Shown here in pieces: positions 16,215 to 24,049 of a DNA stretch of 64,000 nt (position 1 is the first letter of the stretch; every line of letters starts with the position of its first letter). The stretch is from Promicromonospora sp. Populi (GTDB taxonomy: Bacteria > Actinomycetota > Actinomycetes > Actinomycetales > Cellulomonadaceae), in assembly GCF_041081105.1 (NCBI RefSeq), contig NZ_CP163528.1:1116001-1180000 (forward strand). Direction: 5' to 3'. The notes below the pieces were generated by a model. It made no database searches, was not told the DNA's origin, and saw only the letters and a program-made list of their open reading frames with translations. The position numbers and the translations under genes were made by a program.

Positions 16215-17366
16215 ATGAAGCCGAGCAGTCGAACCCGTCGGTCAGCACTCCCCGCGGCGCTGGTCGGAGCGGCACTGGTCGGAACGGCGCTTGCCGGAGC
16301 CGCGCTGGTCGGACCCGGTGTGCTCCCGGCAGCTGCCGCGGCGCCGGAACGGGCCTCCGAGCTGCCCCAGCTCCATCTGCTCGGTTCCGTCGACATCCCG
16401 ACCGGGACACAGTTCGATGGCACCGAAGTCGGTGGCCTGTCAGGGCTGGTGTACGACACCAAGCGGAAGCGCTACGCGGCGATCTCGGACGACCGCAGCA
16501 GCCGCAACGATGCCCGCTACTACGAGCTGACCATCAACCTGGCCGACGGCGCACTGGACGACGGTGACGTCGAGTTCACCGACGTCACCACGCTCACCGA
16601 CGACGGGGCGGCGTATCCCGAGGGGGCCATCGACCCGGAGGGAATCGCCCTGACCGAGCACGGTGTGCTCGTTTCCTCCGAGGGCAATGCCAGCGCACTG
16701 CTCGGCCCGTCCGTCGAGGAGTTCGATGCCTGCGGTGAGCACCTCGGCGGCCTCACCGTACCGAGGTACTACGAGCCGACCGCCGACGGCCGGACCGGAA
16801 TTCGCAACAACCTGGCCTTCGAGTCGCTGACCCGCACGCCGCATGGTCGCGTCGTGACGGCGACCGAGAACGCGCTGGCTCAGGACGGACCCATCGCCAC
16901 GCTGACGGAGGGAAGCCGTTCGCGTCTCGCCGTGTTCAACCCGGCATCCGGTCGCGTGATCGGAGAGTACGTCTACCTCACCGACCCGATCCCCGAGGCC
17001 CCGGTCCCCGCGGACGGATGGGCCGACAACGGACTCGTCGAGCTCGTGGCGCTCGGCGAGGATCGCTTCCTGGCCATGGAGCGTGCATTCGCGGCCGGCG
17101 TCGGCAACGACGTCCGCATCTACGAGGTGCGGCTCGACCGGAGCCGCCGTATAACCGGAAACCGGCAGACCGCAGGCGACACCAAGCCGCTGGAGAAGCG
17201 GCTCGTCGCCGATCTCGCCGAGGACTTCGGCATCGCACCCGACAACCTGGAAGGCATGGCCCTCGGGCCGAAGCTGCCGGACGGGCGTCAGAGCCTGATC
17301 CTGGTCTCGGACAACAACTTCAGCACCGCGCAGAAGACCCAGGTGCTCGCGTTCGCCATCTCCTGA
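16215..17366 (+). CDS. Secreted esterase-like phytase-family protein
   Basis: A 383-residue exported protein. A basic start (MKPSSRTRRS), a hydrophobic core and an Ala-rich cleavage region (PAAAAAPERA) form a signal peptide, whose core is an internal AALVG/TALAG repeat. The mature part is the esterase-like-activity-of-phytase domain: GGLSGLVYD, the AISDDRSSRNDARYY block, IDPEGIALTEHG and a late DNLEGMALGPKLPDG block, forming a beta-propeller. ATG at 16215 follows GGGGA. It probably acts outside the cell on phosphate or carboxylic esters; the substrate is unknown. It is divergent from the molybdoprotein gene, with 205 bp between. Confidence 0.88.
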   Translation: MKPSSRTRRSALPAALVGAALVGTALAGAALVGPGVLPAAAAAPERASELPQLHLLGSVDIPTGTQFDGTEVGGLSGLVYDTKRKRYAAISDDRSSRNDARYYELTINLADGALDDGDVEFTDVTTLTDDGAAYPEGAIDPEGIALTEHGVLVSSEGNASALLGPSVEEFDACGEHLGGLTVPRYYEPTADGRTGIRNNLAFESLTRTPHGRVVTATENALAQDGPIATLTEGSRSRLAVFNPASGRVIGEYVYLTDPIPEAPVPADGWADNGLVELVALGEDRFLAMERAFAAGVGNDVRIYEVRLDRSRRITGNRQTAGDTKPLEKRLVADLAEDFGIAPDNLEGMALGPKLPDGRQSLILVSDNNFSTAQKTQVLAFAIS

Positions 17367-17410
17367 CACCAGACGCCAGGCGACCACCTGTCATCGACCA
17401 CCTGTCATCA

Positions 17411-17455
17411 CCGAGCTCCTGACCACACCGAGCTCCTGACCACACCGAGCTCGGC
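17411..17455. repeat. 17-bp tandem repeat between convergent genes
   Basis: About two and a half copies of CCGAGCTCCTGACCACA lie between the stops of the phytase-like gene and pcaC; just before it ACCACCTGTCATC is also doubled. Non-coding. Confidence 0.85.
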
Positions 17456-17460
17456 GAACG

Positions 17461-17901
17461 TCAGAGGAGGCCGTCCTCGCGTAGAACGTCACCGGCGACC
17501 TTGAACGCGTGATTGGCGCTCGGCACCGAGCAGTAGATCGCTGTCTGGAGCAGCACCTCCATGATCTCCTCGACGCTCAGGCCGTTTCGCACCGCGGCGC
17601 GCACGTGCATCGCAAGCTCGTCCCAGTGATCGCCCGCAACCAGCGCCGTCAGGGTGATCATCGAGCGGCTGCGCCGGTCCAGGCCTGGACGCGTCCAGAT
17701 CTCGCCCCACGCGTAGCGCGTGATGAGGTCCTGGAAGTCGGCCGTGAACGGTGTCGTGCCGGCGACGGCGCGGTCCACATGCGCATCGCCAAGCACCTCG
17801 CGGCGCACCGTCATGCCTGCCTCGTGCGTACCGGCATCGTGCGTACCGGCATCGTGCGTACCAGCGGCACCGGGTTCAGGTGCTCGGTTCGGGTCGGTCA
17901 T
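17461..17901 (-). CDS. pcaC: 4-carboxymuconolactone decarboxylase
   Basis: Converts 4-carboxymuconolactone to beta-ketoadipate enol-lactone in the protocatechuate branch of the beta-ketoadipate pathway. 146 residues; the CMD domain (about 40-146) has TRYAWGEIWTRPGLDRRSRS, AGDHWDELAMHVRAAVRNG and YCSVPSANHAF as in PcaC. The first 30 residues hold AGTHD repeats from a 15-bp array, giving a longer N-terminus than usual. ATG at 17901 overlaps the pcaD stop (ATGA). It is the last gene of the operon; pcaI, pcaJ and pcaF are not in the window. Confidence 0.93.
   Translation of the reverse strand: MTDPNRAPEPGAAGTHDAGTHDAGTHEAGMTVRREVLGDAHVDRAVAGTTPFTADFQDLITRYAWGEIWTRPGLDRRSRSMITLTALVAGDHWDELAMHVRAAVRNGLSVEEIMEVLLQTAIYCSVPSANHAFKVAGDVLREDGLL
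17824..17868. repeat. 15-bp tandem repeat in pcaC
   Basis: Two perfect copies of GTGCGTACCGGCATC and a third, partly changed copy, read on the minus strand as AGTHD pentads in the PcaC N-terminus. Confidence 0.93.
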
Positions 17902-18824
17902 GTTGACACCCTCCCTGCGATGAGGTCGCGGACCAGCTTTGCCACGACCCGCGGCTGTTCCGCCGGCGCGAGGTGCGCCACGCCGTCCAGCACGTGCAGC
18001 CGTGCGCCCGGCACGGCGTCGGCGATCTCTTCGAGCTTCTCGGGCGGCGTTGCCGGATCGGCCCCGCCAGCGATGGCGACGGCGGGGACGCCGACCGCGC
18101 CGAGCCGTCCGCGCAGGTCGTGCTCGGCCAACGCGCGGCACACCGCCGCGTAGCCGAACCGGTCAGCGGTCTGCAGGCTGCCGAGCAGCCGCAGTGCGAC
18201 CTGCGGCTCGCGTTCGAGGAACCCCGGCCCGAACCACCGCCGCGCCGAGCCCTCGACCTGGGTCGGGGTGCCGGCTCGCTGGACCAGGTCGGCCCGCTCG
18301 GCCCACGCCGACGCGTCGCCGAACTTCGTGGCCGTGCAGATCAGTGCCGCGCCGAGCACACGGCCGGGGGCATCCAGCAGGAGCTGCTGCCCCACCGCCC
18401 CGCCGGCCGAGACTCCCGCGTACCAGAACGGCGCTCCAGCATCACCGCGCCGGGTCTGCGCACGCTCGACGATCTCCAGGACCGCGACGGCGAGATCGCT
18501 CACCGTAAGCCCCACGAGGTCCGCCGGGACCGGGTCCGGCGCGGTGCCGTGACCGGGCAGGTCCCAGCCGATCACGTCCAGCTGACCGACCGGCGCACCC
18601 ACCTCACCATCGCTGTCATCGCGGCCGCCGCCATTGCCGCCGCCACCATTCCCGCCGCCACCATTGCCGCCACCACCACCGGTGCCGTCGCCGACCAGTA
18701 GTTCCGCCGCGTCCTGCCAGAGCGCGGTCACAGACGTGCCCAGCGAGGGCCCGAGGACCAGCAGCGGGCGGGCGGCGTCGTGCAGCGCGAACTCCACCGC
18801 GCCCAGCCTGGGTCGCACGGTCAT
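17898..18824 (-). CDS. pcaD: 3-oxoadipate enol-lactonase
   Basis: An alpha/beta hydrolase, 308 residues, that opens beta-ketoadipate enol-lactone to beta-ketoadipate. VLGPSLGTS is the oxyanion strand, DLPGHG the next block, and the nucleophile Ser sits in YAGVSAGGAVGQ; the His is in LDGVAHLAPAEQP. A Gly/Asn run (GGGGN units) of about 20 residues is inserted between the first conserved strands, coded by a 15-bp repeat near 18623-18680. It overlaps pcaB and pcaC by 4 bp each (ATGA). In many actinobacteria pcaC and pcaD are fused as pcaL; here they are separate. Confidence 0.92.
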   Translation of the reverse strand: MTVRPRLGAVEFALHDAARPLLVLGPSLGTSVTALWQDAAELLVGDGTGGGGGNGGGGNGGGGNGGGRDDSDGEVGAPVGQLDVIGWDLPGHGTAPDPVPADLVGLTVSDLAVAVLEIVERAQTRRGDAGAPFWYAGVSAGGAVGQQLLLDAPGRVLGAALICTATKFGDASAWAERADLVQRAGTPTQVEGSARRWFGPGFLEREPQVALRLLGSLQTADRFGYAAVCRALAEHDLRGRLGAVGVPAVAIAGGADPATPPEKLEEIADAVPGARLHVLDGVAHLAPAEQPRVVAKLVRDLIAGRVST

Positions 18825-20176
18825 GCGTCCTCCGTCAGCTCTAGGTCAGGTGATCCGATGCTTGATCCGCCAGCTGATCCGCCAGCTGATCCGGCGGCGA
18901 GCGATCCTGTGGCGAACGATCCTGTGGCGAACCAGGCGAGCACCCGATCGACGACGACGGCGGCTGCGCTCACGTCGGGCGCCGGTCCCGCGTCCGGCAG
19001 ACCGGCGCGGAGGTTCCGGTCGACGGCCTCGGCGTCCACCTGGAGGCCGCCCAGCAGCTCGGCGCCTGCGTGTGCGGAGGCCACGGCGTGCCGGGCGAGC
19101 TGCTGGAGGGCGGGCCACTCCGCGTGCCAGGCGCCGTCGGGCCGCTCGTCGACGGCGAGGCCTGCCGCTGAGAGCACCTGCGCCGCGAGGTGCGGCGCGC
19201 TGATCGCCGAACGGCGGATCAGCACGGACAGCACCGGATTCTGCTTGTGCGCCATCGCCGACGACGCCCCGCGTCCCGGCTCCGCAGGCTCGCGCAGCTC
19301 GTCCACGCCCGGCCGGACCGCCTGCAGGACGTCGTTCGCGACCTTGCCGAGCGCCGCGCACACCTCCGCGAGCGCCGAGGCGAGCCGCACCACGGGTGTG
19401 CGGGTCACGTGCCACGGGCCCGGTCCGACCGGCAGCCCCAGCTCCGCGCCCCAGGCCTCGACGAGCACGAACGGATCGGCAGCGTGGTCCGTCGTGGAGA
19501 CCTGCCCCGCCTCGGCCACCCGGGCGATCCCCGACAGCTCGCCCGCTGCGCCGCCGTAGGCGAGCGGCAGCGCTTCGGCGGTCTCGGCCAGGAAGGTCCG
19601 GGCCGCCTGGATGCCCTGGAGCCAGCCCGCGAAGCGTGCGCCCAGCGAGGTGGGCACGGCCGCCTGGGCGAGGGTGCGGCCGAGCGCCGGCCGGGCCCGA
19701 TGCTCCGCCGCCAGGCGGGCCGCGGCGGCGGCCGCCCGGTCCAGGTCGGCGACGACGTCACGCGCGGCGGCCCGCAGGACGAGGACGAGCGCCGTGTCGA
19801 GCACGTCCTGGGAGGTGAGGCCGGTGTGCACGACTGGCGCGAGGTGCGGTCCCGCCGCCTCCCGCAGCACCGCCACCAGGGGGATCACGGGATTTCCCCC
19901 GGCGGCGCTCTCCCGGGCGACCTTCGTGGCGAGGGCGAGAGCGACGTCGTCCTGCCCTGCCAGCCGCTCCACGAGGTCGTCGATGTCGTCGTTGTCGTCG
20001 ATGTCGGCAGCGACACTACTTCCGTCGACGGCGCCCCGTCCCACCACGACCCGCACCCAGGCCGCTTCGGCGCGGAGCATCGCGCGCAGGACCGCCACGT
20101 CGTCCGTGACCGCAGCCGGGGAGCCGGGAGCGACGTCCGCGCCGGGCGTGAGGAGGCCGACGTCAGGCACCGGCAC
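18821..20176 (-). CDS. pcaB: 3-carboxy-cis,cis-muconate cycloisomerase
   Basis: Lactonises 3-carboxy-cis,cis-muconate to 4-carboxymuconolactone. It belongs to the fumarase/aspartase superfamily: HTGLTSQDVLDTALVL is the first active-site block and GASSAMAHKQNPV the signature loop. The frame is open to 20260, but its first 28 codons are only the out-of-frame reading of the pcaG repeat. GTG at 20176 (or 20170) begins the PVPDVGLLTPGAD sequence and overlaps the pcaG stop by 14 bp, so I use it; about 451 residues result. The C-terminus ends in ATGSFATGS and AGGSAGGS repeats coded by short tandem units near 18866-18925. Confidence 0.88.
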   Translation of the reverse strand: MPVPDVGLLTPGADVAPGSPAAVTDDVAVLRAMLRAEAAWVRVVVGRGAVDGSSVAADIDDNDDIDDLVERLAGQDDVALALATKVARESAAGGNPVIPLVAVLREAAGPHLAPVVHTGLTSQDVLDTALVLVLRAAARDVVADLDRAAAAAARLAAEHRARPALGRTLAQAAVPTSLGARFAGWLQGIQAARTFLAETAEALPLAYGGAAGELSGIARVAEAGQVSTTDHAADPFVLVEAWGAELGLPVGPGPWHVTRTPVVRLASALAEVCAALGKVANDVLQAVRPGVDELREPAEPGRGASSAMAHKQNPVLSVLIRRSAISAPHLAAQVLSAAGLAVDERPDGAWHAEWPALQQLARHAVASAHAGAELLGGLQVDAEAVDRNLRAGLPDAGPAPDVSAAAVVVDRVLAWFATGSFATGSLAAGSAGGSAGGSSIGSPDLELTEDA

Positions 20177-20882
20177 CGTCCCGGCCGGCGGCCGGGACCT
20201 GATCTGTCGAAACCTGATCTGTCGAAACCTGATCTGTCGAAACCTGATCAGCCGGAGCATGGTCGTACCTGAGGAACACGGTCTCTCCCTCCCCCTGCAT
20301 GCGGATGTCGAACCGCAACGAGCCGTCGGGCTCGCGCGCTGTGACCAGCGTGGCGCGCCGCTCGGGTTCTAGCGAGGCGAGCAGCGGGTCTGCGCCCAGC
20401 GGGTCTGCGCCCAGCGGGTGGCCCTCGAGCGGGTCTGCCTCCGACGTCTCGGGCCCGGCGGGCAGGTAGGCGCGGGTGAACAGGCGGTCCTGGAGTCCGC
20501 GGGCGAAGACCGTGACGGCGAAGAACGGCGCCCGGCCCGGTTCGGTGGCCCCCGGGCTCAGGGTGCGGAACCAGTAGCCGCCCTCGCGGTTGGTCTCGGC
20601 GCGGCCCCAGCCGGTGAAGGTGCCGTCGCGCAGGATCGAGCCGGACCGAGCCACGACGGCGCCCGCCGGGTCGGCCTGCCAGATCTCGACGAGAGCGTCG
20701 GGGACCGGGTCGCCCGCGCCGTCGCGCACGATCCCGTGGAGGCGGACGGCGCCAGGGGTGCCGGGCTCCACCAGCTCGTTGCTGCGCTCGTAGGGCATCG
20801 CGAAGCCGAAGAAGGGACCGACGGTCTGCCCGGGTGTCGGGGGCAACAGGCCGTTCGCGGCGTCTCCACCCATGTCACTCAT
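20163..20882 (-). CDS. pcaG: Protocatechuate 3,4-dioxygenase alpha subunit
   Basis: 239 residues. It forms the non-catalytic half of the PcaGH heterodimer that cleaves protocatechuate between the hydroxyls. PTPGQTVGPFFGFAMPY, RLHGIVRDGAGDPVPDALVEIWQADP (split across the beta sandwich) and a GYWFRTLSPG block are typical. GGAGG precedes the ATG at 20882, which overlaps pcaH by 8 bp. Unlike other PcaG proteins it carries an ADPLGADPL duplication (about 155-165) and three STDQV pentads at the C-terminus, both from 15-bp repeats. Confidence 0.94.
   Translation of the reverse strand: MSDMGGDAANGLLPPTPGQTVGPFFGFAMPYERSNELVEPGTPGAVRLHGIVRDGAGDPVPDALVEIWQADPAGAVVARSGSILRDGTFTGWGRAETNREGGYWFRTLSPGATEPGRAPFFAVTVFARGLQDRLFTRAYLPAGPETSEADPLEGHPLGADPLGADPLLASLEPERRATLVTAREPDGSLRFDIRMQGEGETVFLRYDHAPADQVSTDQVSTDQVSTDQVPAAGRDGAGA
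20201..20245. repeat. 15-bp tandem repeat at the pcaG/pcaB junction
   Basis: Three perfect copies of GATCTGTCGAAACCT, coding STDQV at the PcaG C-terminus. The array lies just upstream of the pcaB start, so the number of copies sets the distance from the PcaG core to the coupled start. Confidence 0.96.
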
Positions 20883-21753
20883 CGCTGTCCTCCGGCTCGG
20901 TCCAGGTGCGGTGCGCCCCGCTCAGCACGATGTCCCAGCGGTACCCCGTCGCCCACTCGTGCTGCGACACGTCGTGGTCGTAGGTCGCCACGAGCCGGTC
21001 GCGGGCCCGGGCGTCCTGGATCGACTGGTAGATCGGGTCCAGGGCGAACAGCGGGTCGCCGGGGAAGTACATCTGCGTGACGATGCGCTGGGTGATCTCC
21101 CGGCCGAACAGGGAGAAGTGGATGTGCGCCGGGCGCCACGCGTTGAAGTGGTTCTTCCACGGGTAGGGGCCGGGCTTGATCGTCTGGAACTGGTACCAGC
21201 CGTCGTCGTCGGTGAGCATGCGGCCGACGCCGGTGAAGTTCGGGTCTACCGGAGCCGGGTGCTGGTCCCGCTTGTGGACGTATCGTCCGGCGGCATTGGC
21301 CTGCCAGACCTCCACGAGCTGACGCCGCACCGGGCGGCCCTGCCCGTCGACCACCCGGCCGCGGACCACTATGCGCTCCCCGATGGGCTCACCGTTGTGC
21401 TGGACCGTCAGGTCGGCCTCCAGCGCGCCGATGTCCCGCTCGCCGAAGACCGGGGCGAACAGCTCGATGGTCTCGGGGTCGGCGTGGTGCAGGTCCTTGG
21501 TCGGATGCCGCAGCAGCGAGCTCCGGTAGGGGGCCCAGTCGAGTCGCGGGCCGAACTGCTCGGGGGCGCCCTGCGCCAGGCCCTTCTCGTAGGCCTCGTG
21601 CCCGGCCTCGATCTCGGCGCTGAGCTGCGCCTGCGACTCGGCAGCCGCGTCCAGCCGTGCGTCCGGCGCGCTGCTCGGCGCGCTGCTCGGCACGCTGTCC
21701 GGCAGGCTGCTCGGCGCGCTGTCCGGCACTGCGTCCCGCTCCGTGTCAGTCAT
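20875..21753 (-). CDS. pcaH: Protocatechuate 3,4-dioxygenase beta subunit
   Basis: The catalytic, Fe(III)-binding subunit, 292 residues. All four iron ligands are visible with the known spacing: Y158 (AGRYVHK), Y197 (GPYPW), H210 and H212 (RPAHIHF). ATG at 21753 has GGGAG 6 nt upstream. An ATG two codons earlier, at 21759, overlaps the pobA stop as ATGA but sits directly against that site; either may be used. Residues 12-30 are Ser/Pro repeats (SAPSS, PDSVP) absent from other PcaH proteins, coded by 12-15 bp duplications near 21660-21735. Confidence 0.95.
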   Translation of the reverse strand: MTDTERDAVPDSAPSSLPDSVPSSAPSSAPDARLDAAAESQAQLSAEIEAGHEAYEKGLAQGAPEQFGPRLDWAPYRSSLLRHPTKDLHHADPETIELFAPVFGERDIGALEADLTVQHNGEPIGERIVVRGRVVDGQGRPVRRQLVEVWQANAAGRYVHKRDQHPAPVDPNFTGVGRMLTDDDGWYQFQTIKPGPYPWKNHFNAWRPAHIHFSLFGREITQRIVTQMYFPGDPLFALDPIYQSIQDARARDRLVATYDHDVSQHEWATGYRWDIVLSGAHRTWTEPEDSDE

Positions 21754-21755
21754 CG

Positions 21756-23066
21756 TCATCTCCCTCTCGACGCCGTTGTTGTCGACGCCGTAGACCCGCC
21801 GAGCACCGGCCCCCAGCCGGTGTATCCCTCCGCGAGGAAGCGCCAGGCCTCCGAGGCCGTGAGGGTCCGCAGCTCGGCGATCCGGCGTCGGGCCGCAAAG
21901 CCGGTCTCCCCCGGGTGGGAGTGCAGCATGCTGCTCATCCACGCGGAGAAGTGCTGCGCGCGCCACACCCGCTCGGACACCCGGCGGCCGTACTCGTCGA
22001 GCAGTTCGTCGCTCCCCGAGCCTCCGCCGACGCCGCCACCCGCGCTCCGCTTCGCGAACCACGTCTCGAGCACGTCGTGCAGCACCACGACGTCGGCGAG
22101 GGCCAGGTTCAGGCCCTTGGCGCCCGTGGGCGGCACGGTGTGTGCGGCGTCGCCGGCCAGCAGCATCCGGCCGTGCCGCACGGGTTCGACGACGGACGAC
22201 CGGAAGCGCAGCACCGACCGCTCCTCGATGGGACCCTCGACGAGGCGGAACCCGTCGGGCCCGTCGACCCTGCTCTGGAGCTCGGCCCAGATCTGGTCGT
22301 CGCTCCAGTCGTCCGGGTTCTCGTCGGGGTCGCACTGGAAGTACATCCGCTGGTGCGTGTCGGTGCGCTGGCTGATCAGCGCGAACCCGCGCTCGGAGGC
22401 CGTGTAGACGAGCTCGGGCGCGCTGCGCGGCGCCTCGACGATCACCCCGAACCAGGCGTACGGGTACTCATGGACGAAGGTGCGGCGCTGCGACTCGGAC
22501 AGGGTGTGCCGCAGGGTGGAGTGTGAGCCGTCGGCCCCGATCAGCACGTCGCAGCGCAGCTCGTGCGTGGCGCCCTCCTGGTCGGTCCAGAGCACCCCGG
22601 GCAGGTCGCCGGCGCCGCCAGAGGTACCGCCGTCGTAGGTAGTGGCGTCGAGCACCTCGGTGACCGTGGCACCCCAGCGGAGCTCGCCGCCGTCGCCGTC
22701 CGCGCCGTCGGCCGCACGCTGGTTCGCCAGGTCGATGAAGACGTCGGTCTGCGGGTAGAGCCACACGCTGCGCCCGGTGAGCTCCGGGAAGTCGATGCGG
22801 TGGTCCTCGCCGTCGAACCGGAGCAAGATGCCGTCGTGCCGGTCGCCGTCGCGCAGCACCCGGTCCAGACCCGCCTCGACGAGGGTCTGCACGGAGTTCG
22901 CCTCCAGGATTCCCGCGCGGTGCGTGTGCTCGATCTCCGTGCGGGTCCGCGCCTCGAGCACCACGTGCTCGATGCCGGAGCGGTGCAGCAGGTGCGAGAG
23001 CAGCAGCCCGGCGGGGCCGCCGCCGACGATCCCGACGCGCGTGCGCTCCACGGTCAGCCGTTCCAT
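21756..23066 (-). CDS. pobA: 4-hydroxybenzoate 3-monooxygenase
   Basis: A flavoprotein aromatic hydroxylase, 436 residues, making protocatechuate from 4-hydroxybenzoate with NAD(P)H and O2. The N-terminal FAD motif GIVGGGPAGLLLSHLLHRSG, the DG fingerprint (VLIGADGSHSTLR) and GDAAHTVPPTGAKGLNLALADV are all present, as are PobA-specific blocks (ARTRTEIEHTHRAGILE, QTDVFIDLA). A Gly-rich insertion (GGGVGGGSGSD, about 365-375) departs from the family. The gene follows the IclR regulator and is joined to pcaH by a stop-start overlap or a gap of at most 2 bp, so hydroxylation and ring cleavage are co-expressed. Confidence 0.95.
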   Translation of the reverse strand: MERLTVERTRVGIVGGGPAGLLLSHLLHRSGIEHVVLEARTRTEIEHTHRAGILEANSVQTLVEAGLDRVLRDGDRHDGILLRFDGEDHRIDFPELTGRSVWLYPQTDVFIDLANQRAADGADGDGGELRWGATVTEVLDATTYDGGTSGGAGDLPGVLWTDQEGATHELRCDVLIGADGSHSTLRHTLSESQRRTFVHEYPYAWFGVIVEAPRSAPELVYTASERGFALISQRTDTHQRMYFQCDPDENPDDWSDDQIWAELQSRVDGPDGFRLVEGPIEERSVLRFRSSVVEPVRHGRMLLAGDAAHTVPPTGAKGLNLALADVVVLHDVLETWFAKRSAGGGVGGGSGSDELLDEYGRRVSERVWRAQHFSAWMSSMLHSHPGETGFAARRRIAELRTLTASEAWRFLAEGYTGWGPVLGGSTASTTTASRGR

Positions 23067-23155
23067 GTCATCCGCCCTGTCATCCGCTTCGTCTTCAGCT
23101 CTGTCTTGCGCTTCGTCTTGCGCTCTGTGTCGTCCATGCCGTCACCGCGATTCCG

Positions 23156-24049
23156 TCACCGCATCCGGGCCAGGTCGGCCTCGATCGCCGTACCCGCCTT
23201 GAGCAGCGGCGGCAGGAGCTGCTGGACGAGGGTGTCGACGTCGCCCCGCCGGACCGGCGCCGAGACGTTGACCGCGGCCACGACGCGTCCCGCACCGTCG
23301 CGCAGCGGCGCCGCTACCGACCGCAGGCCGTCCTCCAGCTCCTGGTCCACCAGCGCCCAGCCCTGCTCGCGGACCCGGGCCAGCTCGGCCCGCAGCAGGG
23401 GTAGCTCGGTGATGGTTCGTGCGGTCAGCGGCGCCAGTCTGTTCGACGGCGCTGCCGCAGCCAGGTACGCGTCGAGCGCATCCGCCTCGGCGAACGCGAG
23501 GATCGCCCGCCCCATCGACGTCGCGTACGCCGGGAACCGGGTGCCTACCCGGATCGCCGCGCTCATGATGCGGTGCGTCGCGACGCGGGCGACGTAGACG
23601 ATGTCCGCGCCGTCCAGCACCGCCACCGAGGACGACTCGCTGACCTCCTGCGAGAGCTCCTCGAGGTGCGGGGCCGCGATCTCGGGCAGGGTCAGGCTGG
23701 ACAGGTAGGCGAACCCGAGGTCGAGGAGCGCCGGGCGCAGCGTGAACTCGCGCCCGTCGGTCGCGACGTACCCGAGCTCGACGAGGGTGTGCAGGAACCG
23801 GCGCGCCGAGGCCCGGCTCAGCCCCGTCTCCCGGGCGACGTCGCTCAGGGTGAGCGACCGCCGCTCCTTGTCGAAGGCCCGGATCACGGCCAGCCCGCGT
23901 TCGAGCGACTGCACAAACGCGGGTGAGCGCTGCGCGTCGTCGGCCGACGCGTCGAGCGGATCGACGGCATCTGGGTCGACGGCGCCTGGATCGACGGCGC
24001 CTGGATCGACGGCGCCTGGATCGACGGCGCCTGGATCAGCCCCTGTCAT
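23156..24049 (-). CDS. IclR-family regulator of the aromatic operon
   Basis: 297 residues. The winged helix covers about 45-105 (FVQSLERGLAVIRAFD, then LTLSDVARETGLSRASARRF), followed by the IclR effector domain (SVAVLDGADIVYVARV, RVGTRFPAYATSMGRAILAF). This is the PcaR/PobR/PcaU type of regulator that senses protocatechuate or 4-hydroxybenzoate in other bacteria. The first 25 residues are DPGAV pentads coded by a 15-bp array. ATG at 24049 overlaps the ABC ATPase stop by 14 bp, so the regulator is co-translated with the importer. A GTTCG-N5-CGAAC site upstream of the operon is a candidate target. Confidence 0.92.
   Translation of the reverse strand: MTGADPGAVDPGAVDPGAVDPGAVDPDAVDPLDASADDAQRSPAFVQSLERGLAVIRAFDKERRSLTLSDVARETGLSRASARRFLHTLVELGYVATDGREFTLRPALLDLGFAYLSSLTLPEIAAPHLEELSQEVSESSSVAVLDGADIVYVARVATHRIMSAAIRVGTRFPAYATSMGRAILAFAEADALDAYLAAAAPSNRLAPLTARTITELPLLRAELARVREQGWALVDQELEDGLRSVAAPLRDGAGRVVAAVNVSAPVRRGDVDTLVQQLLPPLLKAGTAIEADLARMR
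23989..24033. repeat. 15-bp tandem repeat in the IclR N-terminus
   Basis: Three perfect copies of GATCGACGGCGCCTG plus diverged copies to about 23959; on the minus strand these give DPGAV pentads. It sits only about 50 bp from a second, unrelated 15-bp array at the end of the neighbouring ATPase gene. Confidence 0.96.

Noticed and set aside
20177-20260. Upstream extension of pcaB with FRQI repeats
   Set aside because: It is the pcaG STDQV repeat read in another frame; no ribosome site lies before it.
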